A DNA stretch of 64,000 nucleotides from CAWDPQ01 sp963804245 (lineage in GTDB: Bacteria > Acidobacteriota > Vicinamibacteria > Vicinamibacterales > 2-12-FULL-66-21), in the NCBI GenBank assembly GCA_963804245.1, contig CAWDPQ010000020.1, forward strand, positions 124,001 through 188,000, written 5' to 3'. The notes below the pieces were generated by a model. The model was not told where the DNA came from, did not search any database, and saw only the letters and a list, made by a program, of their open reading frames with translations. The translations under genes and the position numbers were made by a program. Shown piece after piece: positions 25,739 to 34,212 of the stretch. The stretch's first letter is position 1, and each line of letters opens with the position of its first letter.

Positions 25739-26489
25739 GACGGCTGCGAGCCGGCCAGCCTCGCGACCGTGCGCACGATACGAGTGGAACAGCTGCGGGT
25801 AGGACTTGGTGCAGAGGCCGCTGACGTGAATGTGGTCAGGTGGCACGCCGGCGGCGGCGAGTTGCCCGGCGCTCGCCCCGGCGAGATCCAGGTAGAACCG
25901 ATCCCCCTCACCCGGGCGGAACCAGCGCTCGATGTCCGCCCGTGAGTGTCCGGCGCTCGCGAATGCCTCGACGACCTCAGGTCCCACTTCGCCGCAACAG
26001 ACGCCGAGACACGGTCCGACCGCCGCGATGAGGTCGCGCGGCTGCGAGCCAAAGTGTTCGCGAAGGGCGTTCACCGCGACCGGCGCCACCCCCTGTGCCG
26101 CTCCGCGCCAGCCGGCGTGGGCCGCGGCGACGACGCCCAACCGCGTATCCGCGAACAGGATAGGCGCACAATCGGCGACGCGCACCACGATGGCACTGTC
26201 CGGATCGTCGCTGACAATCACATCCGCCTCAGGTGACGGTCCAGCCAGCGCCCGATCCCGCGCGAACCACGGCGACATGCACGCCGTGCACCTGACGAAT
26301 CATTCGCAGGCTGGATCGGTCGACATCCATGGCCGCGGCGACCCTGGTCCACTCGGCGTCATCGCGCAGCGTCAGATCGCGCGTGGTGAAGAAATGCGGC
26401 GCATAGATGAGCAGCGGGGGACAGCGCAGGGTGCGCCCTCCGGCCGCTTGCGTCCATTCGAACAGGCCGCTAGGCTGAGGCTCAGACAT
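25721..26489 (-). CDS. pgeF: peptidoglycan editing factor PgeF/YfiH (laccase-domain), frameshifted
   Basis: A cytoplasmic zinc amidase that corrects mis-incorporated amino acids in UDP-MurNAc peptide; formerly called polyphenol oxidase. The N-terminal frame (26489 to about 26260) has HFFTTRDLTL and MIRQVHGVHVAVVRA. The catalytic half (about 26256 to 25721) has VRVADCAPILFAD and AHAGWRGAAQG but lies one frame on. Removing one G of the coding-strand GGG at 26259-26257 joins them into about 255 residues, normal for the family. The start ATG (26489-26487) overlaps the acpS ATG head to head; an ATG at 26510 is the alternative. Confidence 0.85.
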
Positions 26490-26868
26490 GAACATCATCG
26501 GTATAGGCATGGACGCGACGGATCTGCGGCGCGTCGCCGACCTGCTCGAACGCTACGGCGAACGCTTTCTGCACCGGGTCTTCACGGACGGTGAGATTTC
26601 CTATTGTACAAAGCGGCGCGACCCCGTTCCCCATCTCGCGGGCCGGTTCGCGGTGAAGGAAGCGGCAATGAAGGCGCTCGGGACCGGTCAGTCGCGTGGC
26701 GTCGTGTGGAAGGACATCGAGGTTGTGCGGGCGGGCGGGCCGCCGCGTTTGCAGCTGCACGGCGGCGCGGCGCGCCGCGCAGAGTCGATGGGTGTGAAAC
26801 AATCGTTCGTGACCATCACCCATTCCGAGACGCTGGCGCTCGCGCAGGTCCTGTTGATCGGCGACTGA
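26488..26868 (+). CDS. acpS: holo-[acyl-carrier-protein] synthase
   Basis: Transfers 4'-phosphopantetheine from CoA to acyl carrier protein. The 126 residues match the family. The metal-binding Asp is in IGIGMDATDLRR, the Glu in GRFAVKEAAMKALG, and the C-terminal SFVTITHSETLA block is present. The ATG at 26488-26490 is preceded by GAGG 7 bases upstream. It diverges from pgeF, the two ATG codons overlapping within one CATG. Confidence 0.93.
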   Translation: MNIIGIGMDATDLRRVADLLERYGERFLHRVFTDGEISYCTKRRDPVPHLAGRFAVKEAAMKALGTGQSRGVVWKDIEVVRAGGPPRLQLHGGAARRAESMGVKQSFVTITHSETLALAQVLLIGD

Positions 26869-26909
26869 CAACGCCCGTTGCCAGGCGGCCACCGGAGGCG
26901 ACGGGCAGG

Positions 26910-26931
26910 GACGGCTGCCGTGGCAGCCGTC
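26910..26931 (+). terminator. 10-bp perfect stem-loop after acpS
   Basis: GACGGCTGCC (26910-26919), GT, GGCAGCCGTC (26922-26931) is a perfect inverted repeat about 40 bases after the acpS stop. No T-run follows. It may instead be part of a structured leader of the next gene. Confidence 0.45.
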
Positions 26932-27023
26932 ATCGACTCTGGTTTCCGTTCCGCTCGTCACGGTCCCGCCCTCAGGCTGCTCTACGCCGATAGTCACGCG
27001 CCCATCCCTTGCGTTCGCTGACA

Positions 27024-27044
27024 CTTCCGCTGACATGGCGGAAG
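27024..27044 (+). other. stem-loop in the 5' region of the SpoVG-like gene
   Basis: CTTCCGC (27024-27030) and GCGGAAG (27038-27044) flank a TGACATG loop, 80 bases before the ATG at 27124. Together with 26910-26931 it is the only structure I see in the 255-base gap 26869-27123; no gene or known riboswitch is recognised there. Confidence 0.4.
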
Positions 27045-27123
27045 ACGCACGGCCCGGCAGATGTCTTGCCCCTGGTCTCGGCGACGTGCGAGTCCCGCCG
27101 TCCAGCCAACTGGAGACCATGCC

Positions 27124-27420
27124 ATGACCGTGAAGATCGTCCCGAACGAAAAGGGCAACCCGCCCGGAAAACTCGCCGACGCCGAACTGCACTTCAGCGA
27201 AGGGCCGCTCGAAGGGCTCAAGCTCATTGGCTTTGCGATTTGGGAGCGCCGAACCGGCAACGGACGCAACGTGACGTTCCCGGCGCGGCAGTACTCGGTC
27301 AACGGCGAACGTCGCAGCTTCGCGCTGCTGCGGCCGATGGTCGACACCAGCGCTCAGAACCGCGTGCGGGATCTGGTGCTGCAGGCGTACGCGGAGCACG
27401 AGGCGGCGGTCACGGCATAA
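27124..27420 (+). CDS. small SpoVG-like protein (tentative)
   Basis: 98 residues, soluble. After a short N-terminus it shows a beta-rich pattern (ELHFSEGPLEGLKLIGFAIWE, VTFPARQYSVNGERRSFALL) and a helical end (NRVRDLVLQAYAEHE). The order, phase and DLVLQAY end resemble SpoVG/septation-type RNA-binding proteins, but identity is low and I infer it from pattern only. The ATG at 27124 follows GGAGACC by 5 bases. It is convergent with the radical SAM gene (22-base gap). Confidence 0.6.
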   Translation: MTVKIVPNEKGNPPGKLADAELHFSEGPLEGLKLIGFAIWERRTGNGRNVTFPARQYSVNGERRSFALLRPMVDTSAQNRVRDLVLQAYAEHEAAVTA

Positions 27421-27442
27421 CGCGTACGCCCGGCCGACCGCG

Positions 27443-29203
27443 CTACAGCACCGGGAGGAATTTCGCGTTCTCTTTTTGCCGCTTCGGTGGGAGGGTCCAT
27501 TCCTCGCGCAGGCCCTTCTCGAACTCGGCGTGAAAGAACGACGCCTTCATGCCGCCGTCGATGATGTCCCAGGGCAGGATGGCATCCGACGATCGGTCAC
27601 GGAAGATGAAGAAATCAGCATCCACGCCGGTTTCCGACACTGCCGCACGCCAGTTCCCGCCGTTGCGCTCGGCAGCCTCGATCGCCGGCGCCACACGACG
27701 GTCACCGAGTGAAAGCAGCGCCTGGTAATACGAATGCCGCTCCGATTTGATGTTGAAGTAGACGTTGTCGAGACCCGCGAGCAGCTCTCGCAGCCGTTTC
27801 CCCTTGCGGTCGGTGATCGCTGGCTGCTCCATCGGCATCCACTGATACGCCGTACCCGGCTTCGGGATAAGAGGATTCACGCTGCCGACGATGCGACCGA
27901 TGCGGCCGCGGGGTCGGGCATGACGCAACATGATTTCGTGGAGTCTCGCCGTCAAGTCGCGAATGGCCACCAGGTCATCGTCTGTTTCGGTCGGCAGGCC
28001 GATCATGAAGTAGAGCTTCAGGTTCTCCATGCCGTTGCGGAAAATGATGTCCGCGGCCTCGATGATCTCGTCGGTTGTCACGGTCTTGTTGATGACACGG
28101 CGCAGCCGATCGGAACCGGCCTCCGGCGCAATGGTAATCGACCGCTCGCCGCTCTCCCGCAGCATCCCGACAATCGGGTCGGTGAGATCGTCGAGCCGCA
28201 GCGAGGCGGGACTGATCGAATAGCCGAGATCGATCAAGCCGCGCATGATGCGCTCGATCTCGGGGTGGTCGCAGAGCGCGATGGACACCAACCCGGCGCG
28301 GCTCGAATGCCGTCTCGCCTGCGCCGCAAGTTCCAGAATGCGATCCGCGGAAAAAGCTCGAACCGGCAGATAGTTGTAGCCGGCCCAACAGAACCTGCAC
28401 AGGTTCGCGCAGCCGCGCACCACCTCAATCAGAAAGCGGGAGCCAAACTCGGTGTCTGGCGTGAAGATCGACGTTGCTGGTGGATCGAGGAGATCCGTCG
28501 CTTTCACCGCCGCCTTGCGTACCACAGCCGGCGCGTGGCTTTCCGCAACAGGCTGCATCGCCGCAATCGATCCGTCATTCGAGTACTCGACGTGGTAGAA
28601 GGAAGGAATATAGAACCCACGGGCGTGGGTAAGGGCATTGAGCACGTCGCAACGCGGTACCCGGCTGCCCTCGCGATCAGGGCGCAGGGCTCTGGCGAGA
28701 TCGGGTATCAGCATCTCGCCTTCACCTGCGGCGATGACATCGGCAAAGAGCGCGAGCGGCTCCGGATTCACGAACGTGACCGCGCCGCCAATCACCACGA
28801 GCGGGTGGCGTTCGTCGCGCGCCGCGGCCCGTGGCGGCAATCCAGCCAGCCGCAGCATCGTGACCACGTTCGTGTAGTCCCACTCGAACGAGACCGAGAA
28901 GGCCAGCACGTCGAAATCGCGAACGGGAGTTTGCGATTCGAGCGTCACCAGCGGTGCGCCCGACGCCAGCTGCGCCTGCAGCTCCTGCTTCGGCGGCAGG
29001 AACACTCGCTCACACACCACGTCGTCCAGGTCGTTGAACAAGCGGTAGACAGTCTGGAATCCCAGGCTGGACATGCCGACGTAGTAGGTGTTCGGAAACG
29101 CCAGCGCGACGCGCAGACGGCCGCCGTGCGGCTTCGTCACGAAGCCGACTTCACGCGCGAGAGCCTCTCGCGCGCGCTCGCGGGGCGGCTGCCATTTCTT
29201 CAT
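27443..29203 (-). CDS. B12-binding domain radical SAM protein (TIGR03960 type)
   Basis: A 586-residue protein. An N-terminal cobalamin-binding-like Rossmann region spans about 30-170 (VALAFPNTYYVGMSSLGFQ). The radical SAM core follows with CANLCRFC (Cx3Cx2C) near residue 265 for the 4Fe-4S cluster. A C-terminal region holds NPLIPKPGTAYQW. Members of this family are widespread, and their substrate is not established. In many genomes they lie with a DUF2344 partner; here it follows ftsZ with a 190-base gap and no partner. The ATG at 29203 is well placed before the conserved N-terminus. Confidence 0.88.
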   Translation of the reverse strand: MKKWQPPRERAREALAREVGFVTKPHGGRLRVALAFPNTYYVGMSSLGFQTVYRLFNDLDDVVCERVFLPPKQELQAQLASGAPLVTLESQTPVRDFDVLAFSVSFEWDYTNVVTMLRLAGLPPRAAARDERHPLVVIGGAVTFVNPEPLALFADVIAAGEGEMLIPDLARALRPDREGSRVPRCDVLNALTHARGFYIPSFYHVEYSNDGSIAAMQPVAESHAPAVVRKAAVKATDLLDPPATSIFTPDTEFGSRFLIEVVRGCANLCRFCWAGYNYLPVRAFSADRILELAAQARRHSSRAGLVSIALCDHPEIERIMRGLIDLGYSISPASLRLDDLTDPIVGMLRESGERSITIAPEAGSDRLRRVINKTVTTDEIIEAADIIFRNGMENLKLYFMIGLPTETDDDLVAIRDLTARLHEIMLRHARPRGRIGRIVGSVNPLIPKPGTAYQWMPMEQPAITDRKGKRLRELLAGLDNVYFNIKSERHSYYQALLSLGDRRVAPAIEAAERNGGNWRAAVSETGVDADFFIFRDRSSDAILPWDIIDGGMKASFFHAEFEKGLREEWTLPPKRQKENAKFLPVL

Positions 29204-29394
29204 GTTGAGGTGCGACCCGGAAATTGCGTGGCGGCGCGCCGCCGGGTCACGCGATGAGCGAACGGACGGACAACGCGGCGGTGCGGGGGATCCAGCTTAG
29301 GAGGCGCAGATCCTCCCGCCTGCCATGGATTTACCTAGTCTACCACGTGCCTTCGACGACCGGCCGGGGGCAACCGCGGCGCCGCGTGGAGCGA
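29204..29394. other. intergenic gap ftsZ to radical SAM gene
   Basis: 191 bases with no gene. It holds a short GGCGGCGCGCCGCC palindrome (29229-29242) and, on the minus strand, a weak TAGACT/TAAAT -10-like stretch near 29326-29345. I see no convincing terminator for ftsZ. Confidence 0.4.
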
Positions 29395-30669
29395 TCAGGC
29401 CTCGTTCTGCCTCCGCAGGAACGCCGGCACGTCGAGCGGTGAAACCGGCTCGAACTCGGCGCCCGGGCTGACATCGCTCATCACCGGCTCCGCTGGTGGT
29501 GGCGGCGTCAACGGCAGGTCGAGGACCGCTCGACGGGTGAACGGCATGCGCGATCCGCCGCCGACGGCGATCCGTTCGCCCGCGTCCTGTTTCCAGGCGG
29601 CGTACGACTGCAGATCGACCGGCGTTTCGGAGGCCGGTTGCGGCTTCGAAAGAGACGACGCAGCGCGCTCGAAGCCGGTGGCGATCACGGTGATCTTCAC
29701 CTTGCCCTTCATCTCGGGATCCACGACCGCGCCGAAGATGATGTTCGCTTCTTCGTGCGCCGCCTCCTGGATGATGGCGGAGGCCTCGCTCACTTCGATC
29801 AACGACAGGTCGCTGCCGCCGGTCACGTTGATGATCACCCCGCGTGCACCGCGGACGGAAGCATCCTCGAGCAGCGGGCTCGAGATGGCGGCGTTGGCGG
29901 CGGTCATCGCCCGGGTCTCGCCTTCGGCGGTGCCGGTGCCCATGATCGCGAAGCCCATGCCGGCCATGATCGTCTTCACGTCGGCGAAATCGAGGTTGAT
30001 GAGCCCGGGCACGAGGATCAGGTCGGAAATTCCCTGGATCGCCTGCCGCAGCACATCGTCCGCCGTGACGAACGCGTCGTTCAGCGACGTCGAGCGGGCG
30101 ATCGTTGTCAGCAGCCGTTCGTTGGGGATGGTGATGACGGTGTCGACGCTGGCACGCAGCTCGTCGAGACCGCGTTCCGCCTGCAGCTGGCGCTTCCGCC
30201 CTTCGAATTTGAACGGCTTGGTCACCACCGCAATGGTGAGCGCGCCGAGCTCGCTCGCCAGGCTGGCGATGACCGGGGCCGCCCCGGTTCCGGTGCCGCC
30301 ACCGAGTCCGGTCGTCACGAACACCATGTCCGCTCCGTCCAGCGCTTCGATCAGCTTCTCCGTATCCTCGAGCGCCGCCTGACGGCCGACGTTGGGATCG
30401 GCGCCGGCGCCAAGCCCCTTCGTCAGCTTGGCACCGATCTGGATCTTGTGCGGTGCCGCATTCAGCTTCAGCGCCTGCAGGTCGGTGTTGGCGACGATGA
30501 ACTCGACGCCATCGAGTCCGGCTTTCGCCATGCGGTTGACGGCGTTGCTGCCGCCTCCGCCGACACCCACCACTTTGATGCGGGCGCCCGTACGGCTTTC
30601 TTCATCCAGACGGATTCGGAGAAGCGTGGACGTGTCTGGTTCGGGGATCGTTTTTCGCACTTCAGCCAT
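29395..30669 (-). CDS. ftsZ: cell division GTPase FtsZ
   Basis: A tubulin homologue forming the Z-ring. 424 residues: N-terminal Rossmann fold with VGVGGGGSNAVNRM, the tubulin signature GGGTGTGAAPV near residue 125, and the T7-loop NLDFADVKTIM near 225. After a variable linker, the conserved C-terminal peptide DVPAFLRRQ binds FtsA. The Shine-Dalgarno AGGAGG overlaps the ftsA stop (TAGGAGG), coupling translation. It is the last gene of the division cluster proper. Confidence 0.97.
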   Translation of the reverse strand: MAEVRKTIPEPDTSTLLRIRLDEESRTGARIKVVGVGGGGSNAVNRMAKAGLDGVEFIVANTDLQALKLNAAPHKIQIGAKLTKGLGAGADPNVGRQAALEDTEKLIEALDGADMVFVTTGLGGGTGTGAAPVIASLASELGALTIAVVTKPFKFEGRKRQLQAERGLDELRASVDTVITIPNERLLTTIARSTSLNDAFVTADDVLRQAIQGISDLILVPGLINLDFADVKTIMAGMGFAIMGTGTAEGETRAMTAANAAISSPLLEDASVRGARGVIINVTGGSDLSLIEVSEASAIIQEAAHEEANIIFGAVVDPEMKGKVKITVIATGFERAASSLSKPQPASETPVDLQSYAAWKQDAGERIAVGGGSRMPFTRRAVLDLPLTPPPPAEPVMSDVSPGAEFEPVSPLDVPAFLRRQNEA

Positions 30670-30679
30670 GCCGGGCCTC

Positions 30680-31915
30680 CTACAGGAATTCCTTGAACAG
30701 GGTTCTCAACCGTCCCGCAACGCGTCCGAATGCGCCGGCGCCGACGGGCCTCGGCGCCTCGCCCGCTTGATTTCGATGCGCGTACATCACCAGCCCGACG
30801 GCGGTTGCATAGGCCGGGCTGTTCACGTGATCCGCGAGTCCGCCGACGCCGGAGGGACAGCCGCGCCGGATCGGCAGATCGAAGATCTGTTCCGCAATCT
30901 CCGCCATTCCCTCGAGCATGGCGCCGCCGCCGGTGAGCACGATGCCGGAGTTCAACGACTTTTCGAACCCGGCGCGGCGGATTTCGTCCCAGAGCAGGTG
31001 GAAGATCTCCTCGGCGCGCGGCTGCAGGATTTCCGAGAGGATGCGCCGCGCCATGACGCGTGGCTTGCGCCCACCAACGCTCGCCACTTCCATCGTCTCG
31101 TCTTCGTCGACCATCGCCGAGAGCGCGCAGCCGCAGCGGCGCTTGATCTTTTCCGCATCGGGAATCGGCGTGCGGAGTCCCACAGCGATGTCGTTGGTAA
31201 AGTGGTCGCCGCCGACCGCGACCACGCCGGTGTGCCACAAGCTGCCGCGTTCGAAAATCGCGAAATCGGTCGTGCCGCCGCCGACGTCGACGATGGCGAC
31301 GCCCAGCTCCTTTTCGTCCTGCGTGAGCACCGCTTCGCTGGCGGCCAGCTGCTCGAGGGCCGTGTCGAGCACCGCCACCCCGGCGCGGTTGACGCAGGCG
31401 ACGATGTTCTGCGTGGACGAAGCGCTGCCGGTCACGATGTGCACGTTCACTTCGAGCCGGGAACCCGTCATCCCGACCGGCGCGCCGATTCCGTCCTGCT
31501 CGTCGACGACGAAGTCCTGGGGCAGGACGTGGAGAATCTCGCGGCCGCTCGGCAGGGCGACGGCCTTGGCCGCCTCGATTGCGCGCCGCACGTCTTCACG
31601 CGTGATCTCCCGATTCTTGCCGGCGACAGCCACCACACCGCGGCTGTTGAAGGCCTTGACGTGCGCGCCGGACAGCCCGAGATGCACGGAATCGATCTCG
31701 ACGCCGGCGGTCAGCTCCGCTTCGTCGATGGCTTTCTTAATCGATTCGACCGCCGCCTCGAGGTTCACCACCACGCCGCGGCGAATGCCGCGTGAGTCGG
31801 CGAGGCCGATGCCGATGATGTCGAGGGCGACCTCGTCGGTCGCTTCACCGACGATGGCGGTGATCTTCGACGTTCCGACATCGAGCCCGACGAGATAGCG
31901 TTCCTTGCGCCCCAC
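30680..31915 (-). CDS. ftsA: cell division protein FtsA
   Basis: An actin-like ATPase anchoring FtsZ filaments to the membrane. 411 residues with LVGLDVGTSKITAIVG (phosphate 1), VDVGGGTTDFAIF (phosphate 2) and the adenosine motif SGIVLTGGGAMLEGM. The C-terminus GRLRTLFKEFL is the amphipathic membrane-targeting helix. It starts at GTG with AGGGAG upstream. ftsA-ftsZ spacing is 10 bases. Confidence 0.96.
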   Translation of the reverse strand: MGRKERYLVGLDVGTSKITAIVGEATDEVALDIIGIGLADSRGIRRGVVVNLEAAVESIKKAIDEAELTAGVEIDSVHLGLSGAHVKAFNSRGVVAVAGKNREITREDVRRAIEAAKAVALPSGREILHVLPQDFVVDEQDGIGAPVGMTGSRLEVNVHIVTGSASSTQNIVACVNRAGVAVLDTALEQLAASEAVLTQDEKELGVAIVDVGGGTTDFAIFERGSLWHTGVVAVGGDHFTNDIAVGLRTPIPDAEKIKRRCGCALSAMVDEDETMEVASVGGRKPRVMARRILSEILQPRAEEIFHLLWDEIRRAGFEKSLNSGIVLTGGGAMLEGMAEIAEQIFDLPIRRGCPSGVGGLADHVNSPAYATAVGLVMYAHRNQAGEAPRPVGAGAFGRVAGRLRTLFKEFL

Positions 31916-31926
31916 GGGATCTCCCT

Positions 31927-32793
31927 TCAGAACTGCCTGACCGTAGACTCGCGCGTTTGGCGACGCCCGGCCGCGTCGCGGCTGCCCGCAGGCCGGACGT
32001 AGATCCGCTCTTCGAAGCGAAGGTCGACGTAGTCGATCTCCGGCACTCTTTCCCGCAACGCCGGCGCCAGATCCAGGTACGCGAGCAGGCGTTCCAGGAA
32101 CCGATCGTCACCGACGTGCAGGAACGCGGGGTCGTCGTCGAGCAGCACCACCGCGTCGTGAAGGTTGCGCACGTCGATCTGCGAGATTCGCGACGCCAGG
32201 GCGCGTCGCCCGGCGAGCGAATCGATCACGCGGGCGGCCAGCTCGGCGCGCGCCGGATCGATCGTCGGCTTGGAGGCGTCCGGCGCACGCACGAGCCCGT
32301 CGATGATCGGCAGATCGAATTCGACGTACTGCGGGCCGAATTGATCGATCACCGTGCCCTGACGGTCGACGAGGAACAGGTCGTCGCCCAGCCGGCAGAG
32401 ACCGACCGGTCTCCGCTCCGAAATGAACACCTCGACGGTCGCCGGCAGCACACGGTGCATGGCGACATCGGCAACCCACGGTGACTCCAGCAGCTTGTTC
32501 CGGTAGGCATCGAGGTCGACCAGCAGGATGCTGGAGCCGCGCAAGCCCTCGGTGAGCGCTTCCACTTCTCCGCTCGACAGCCTGACGTTGCCCCTGACGA
32601 TGACCTTGCTCACCTGCAGCGGTGAGGCCGTCACGACGAGATCGAAGCCGCGATAGACGGCGTAGATGGCGATCAATGTCGCCACCAGACGTCTCACCGG
32701 GCGCCACGCCAGGTGCGCGCGCCAGCCCTTTCGGCGTCCGGGCTTCATCCGGGCGCGGCGGAAATTCTTCTCCGATGGTGCCCTGACGCTCAT
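31927..32793 (-). CDS. ftsQ: cell division protein FtsQ/DivIB
   Basis: A 288-residue single-pass divisome protein. A basic cytoplasmic N-terminus precedes a TM at about 40-60 (VATLIAIYAVYRGFDLVV). A POTRA domain follows (LQVSKVIVRGNVRLSSGEVEAL, SPWVADVAMHRVLPATVEVFISER), then the FtsQ domain. The ATG at 32793 overlaps the murC stop by 4 bases; a much longer in-frame extension into murC is rejected. Confidence 0.92.
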   Translation of the reverse strand: MSVRAPSEKNFRRARMKPGRRKGWRAHLAWRPVRRLVATLIAIYAVYRGFDLVVTASPLQVSKVIVRGNVRLSSGEVEALTEGLRGSSILLVDLDAYRNKLLESPWVADVAMHRVLPATVEVFISERRPVGLCRLGDDLFLVDRQGTVIDQFGPQYVEFDLPIIDGLVRAPDASKPTIDPARAELAARVIDSLAGRRALASRISQIDVRNLHDAVVLLDDDPAFLHVGDDRFLERLLAYLDLAPALRERVPEIDYVDLRFEERIYVRPAGSRDAAGRRQTRESTVRQF

Positions 32794-34211
32794 GATGCGG
32801 TCTCCCGTTTGGACCGCCGGCGAATCGCGTCCAGAATCCGGTCCGCGACGCCGCCAATCGAGCCGGCCCCCAAGGTGATGATCAGGTCTCCCTTTTTCGC
32901 GAGTGACGCAACGGCTGCAGGCACGTCGTCGAGCCCGCGAACGACATGGACCGGGCACTTCGCGGTCCGGCGAACTGTCTGCGCGAGCACGTCGACGGTG
33001 ATTCCGGCAATCGGCTGCTCGCCCGCTGAGTAGATGTCGGTCAGCACCACTTCATCGGCCGCCGCCAGCGCGCGTCCGAATTCGCCCATTAGGTCGCGCG
33101 TCCGCGTATACCGGTGCGGTTGAAAGACGAGGACGACGCGGCGATCGACGCCGGCGCGTGCCGCAGCGATGACCGCCGCGATTTCCGTCGGGTGGTGGCC
33201 GTAGTCGTCCACGACCAGCACACCCTCGGCTTCGCCGCGCCGCTCGAATCGCCGTTCCGCGCCGCGAAACTCGCCAAGCGCGGCGGCGATGCGCGCGAAC
33301 CCGACGCCGGTTTCCAGACCAACCGCCACGGCGGCCAGCGCGTTCAGGAGGTTATGGCGGCCCGGCACGTTCAAATGCAGCTTGCCGAGCTCCAGCCGAT
33401 TGCCGTTCTCGCGATGGGTGATCGTGCAGCGGCAGCTGAACGCCTCGAGCGCCACGTCGTGGGCGGCGATGTTCGGACCTCCGGGAAGAACGTCGGCGGC
33501 AAGCCCGTAGGTGATCACGCGGCGCATCATCCGAGGCAACACCTCACGCACGGCCTCGTCGTCGGAACAGGCCACGACCGCGCCGTAGAACGGCACTTTG
33601 TTGGCGAAGTCGACGAACGCCTGCTGCAAGTTGTCCCAGCTCCCGTAACTTTCCATGTGCTCGCGATCGATGTTGGTAATCACCGCGATGGCCGGCGAGA
33701 GCTTCAGAAACGATCGATCGCTCTCGTCCGCCTCCGCCACCATGTAATCGCCGCGCCCCAGTCGTGCGTTGCTGCCAAAGGCGCTCAACCGGCCGCCGAT
33801 GACCGCCGTCGGATCCAGCCCGGCCCGTTCCAGCATCAACGCCACCATGGACGTGGTCGTCGTCTTGCCGTGCGCACCGGCGATGGCAATCCCGTAGCGG
33901 AGCCGCATCAGCTCGGCCAGCATCTCGGCGCGCGGGATGACTGCAATCCGGCGCAGCCTCGCCTCGGCGACTTCGACGTTGTCCGTGCCGATGGCTGACG
34001 AAATCACGACCACGTCCGCGTTCCCCACGTGTGCGGCGTCGTGTCCGGTCTGGACGCGTACGCCAAGTCCCTCCAACCGCTCGGTCACTGCCGTCCGCCG
34101 CGCGTCGGAACCGCTCACCTCGTAGCCCAGGTTGGCGAGCAGTTCGGCAATCCCACTCATGCCGATGCCGCCGATGCCCACGAAGTGAATGCGTCTGGTG
34201 CGCCCAAGCAC
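32790..34211 (-). CDS. murC: UDP-N-acetylmuramate-L-alanine ligase
   Basis: Adds L-Ala to UDP-MurNAc in peptidoglycan precursor synthesis. 473 residues; the N-terminal loop is IHFVGIGGIGMSGIAELL, the ATP loop AGAHGKTTTTSMVA near 112, plus NIDREHMESYG and VVDDYGHHPTEI. The GTG at 34211 lies one base after the murG stop; the start is set by the conserved HFVGIGG segment. Confidence 0.95.
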   Translation of the reverse strand: MLGRTRRIHFVGIGGIGMSGIAELLANLGYEVSGSDARRTAVTERLEGLGVRVQTGHDAAHVGNADVVVISSAIGTDNVEVAEARLRRIAVIPRAEMLAELMRLRYGIAIAGAHGKTTTTSMVALMLERAGLDPTAVIGGRLSAFGSNARLGRGDYMVAEADESDRSFLKLSPAIAVITNIDREHMESYGSWDNLQQAFVDFANKVPFYGAVVACSDDEAVREVLPRMMRRVITYGLAADVLPGGPNIAAHDVALEAFSCRCTITHRENGNRLELGKLHLNVPGRHNLLNALAAVAVGLETGVGFARIAAALGEFRGAERRFERRGEAEGVLVVDDYGHHPTEIAAVIAAARAGVDRRVVLVFQPHRYTRTRDLMGEFGRALAAADEVVLTDIYSAGEQPIAGITVDVLAQTVRRTAKCPVHVVRGLDDVPAAVASLAKKGDLIITLGAGSIGGVADRILDAIRRRSKRETAS

Positions 34212-34212
34212 G

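Noticed and set aside
26869..27123. Known riboswitch (cobalamin, SAM, TPP) upstream of the SpoVG-like gene
   Set aside because: None of the conserved boxes of these classes could be recognised by eye; only two simple hairpins are present.
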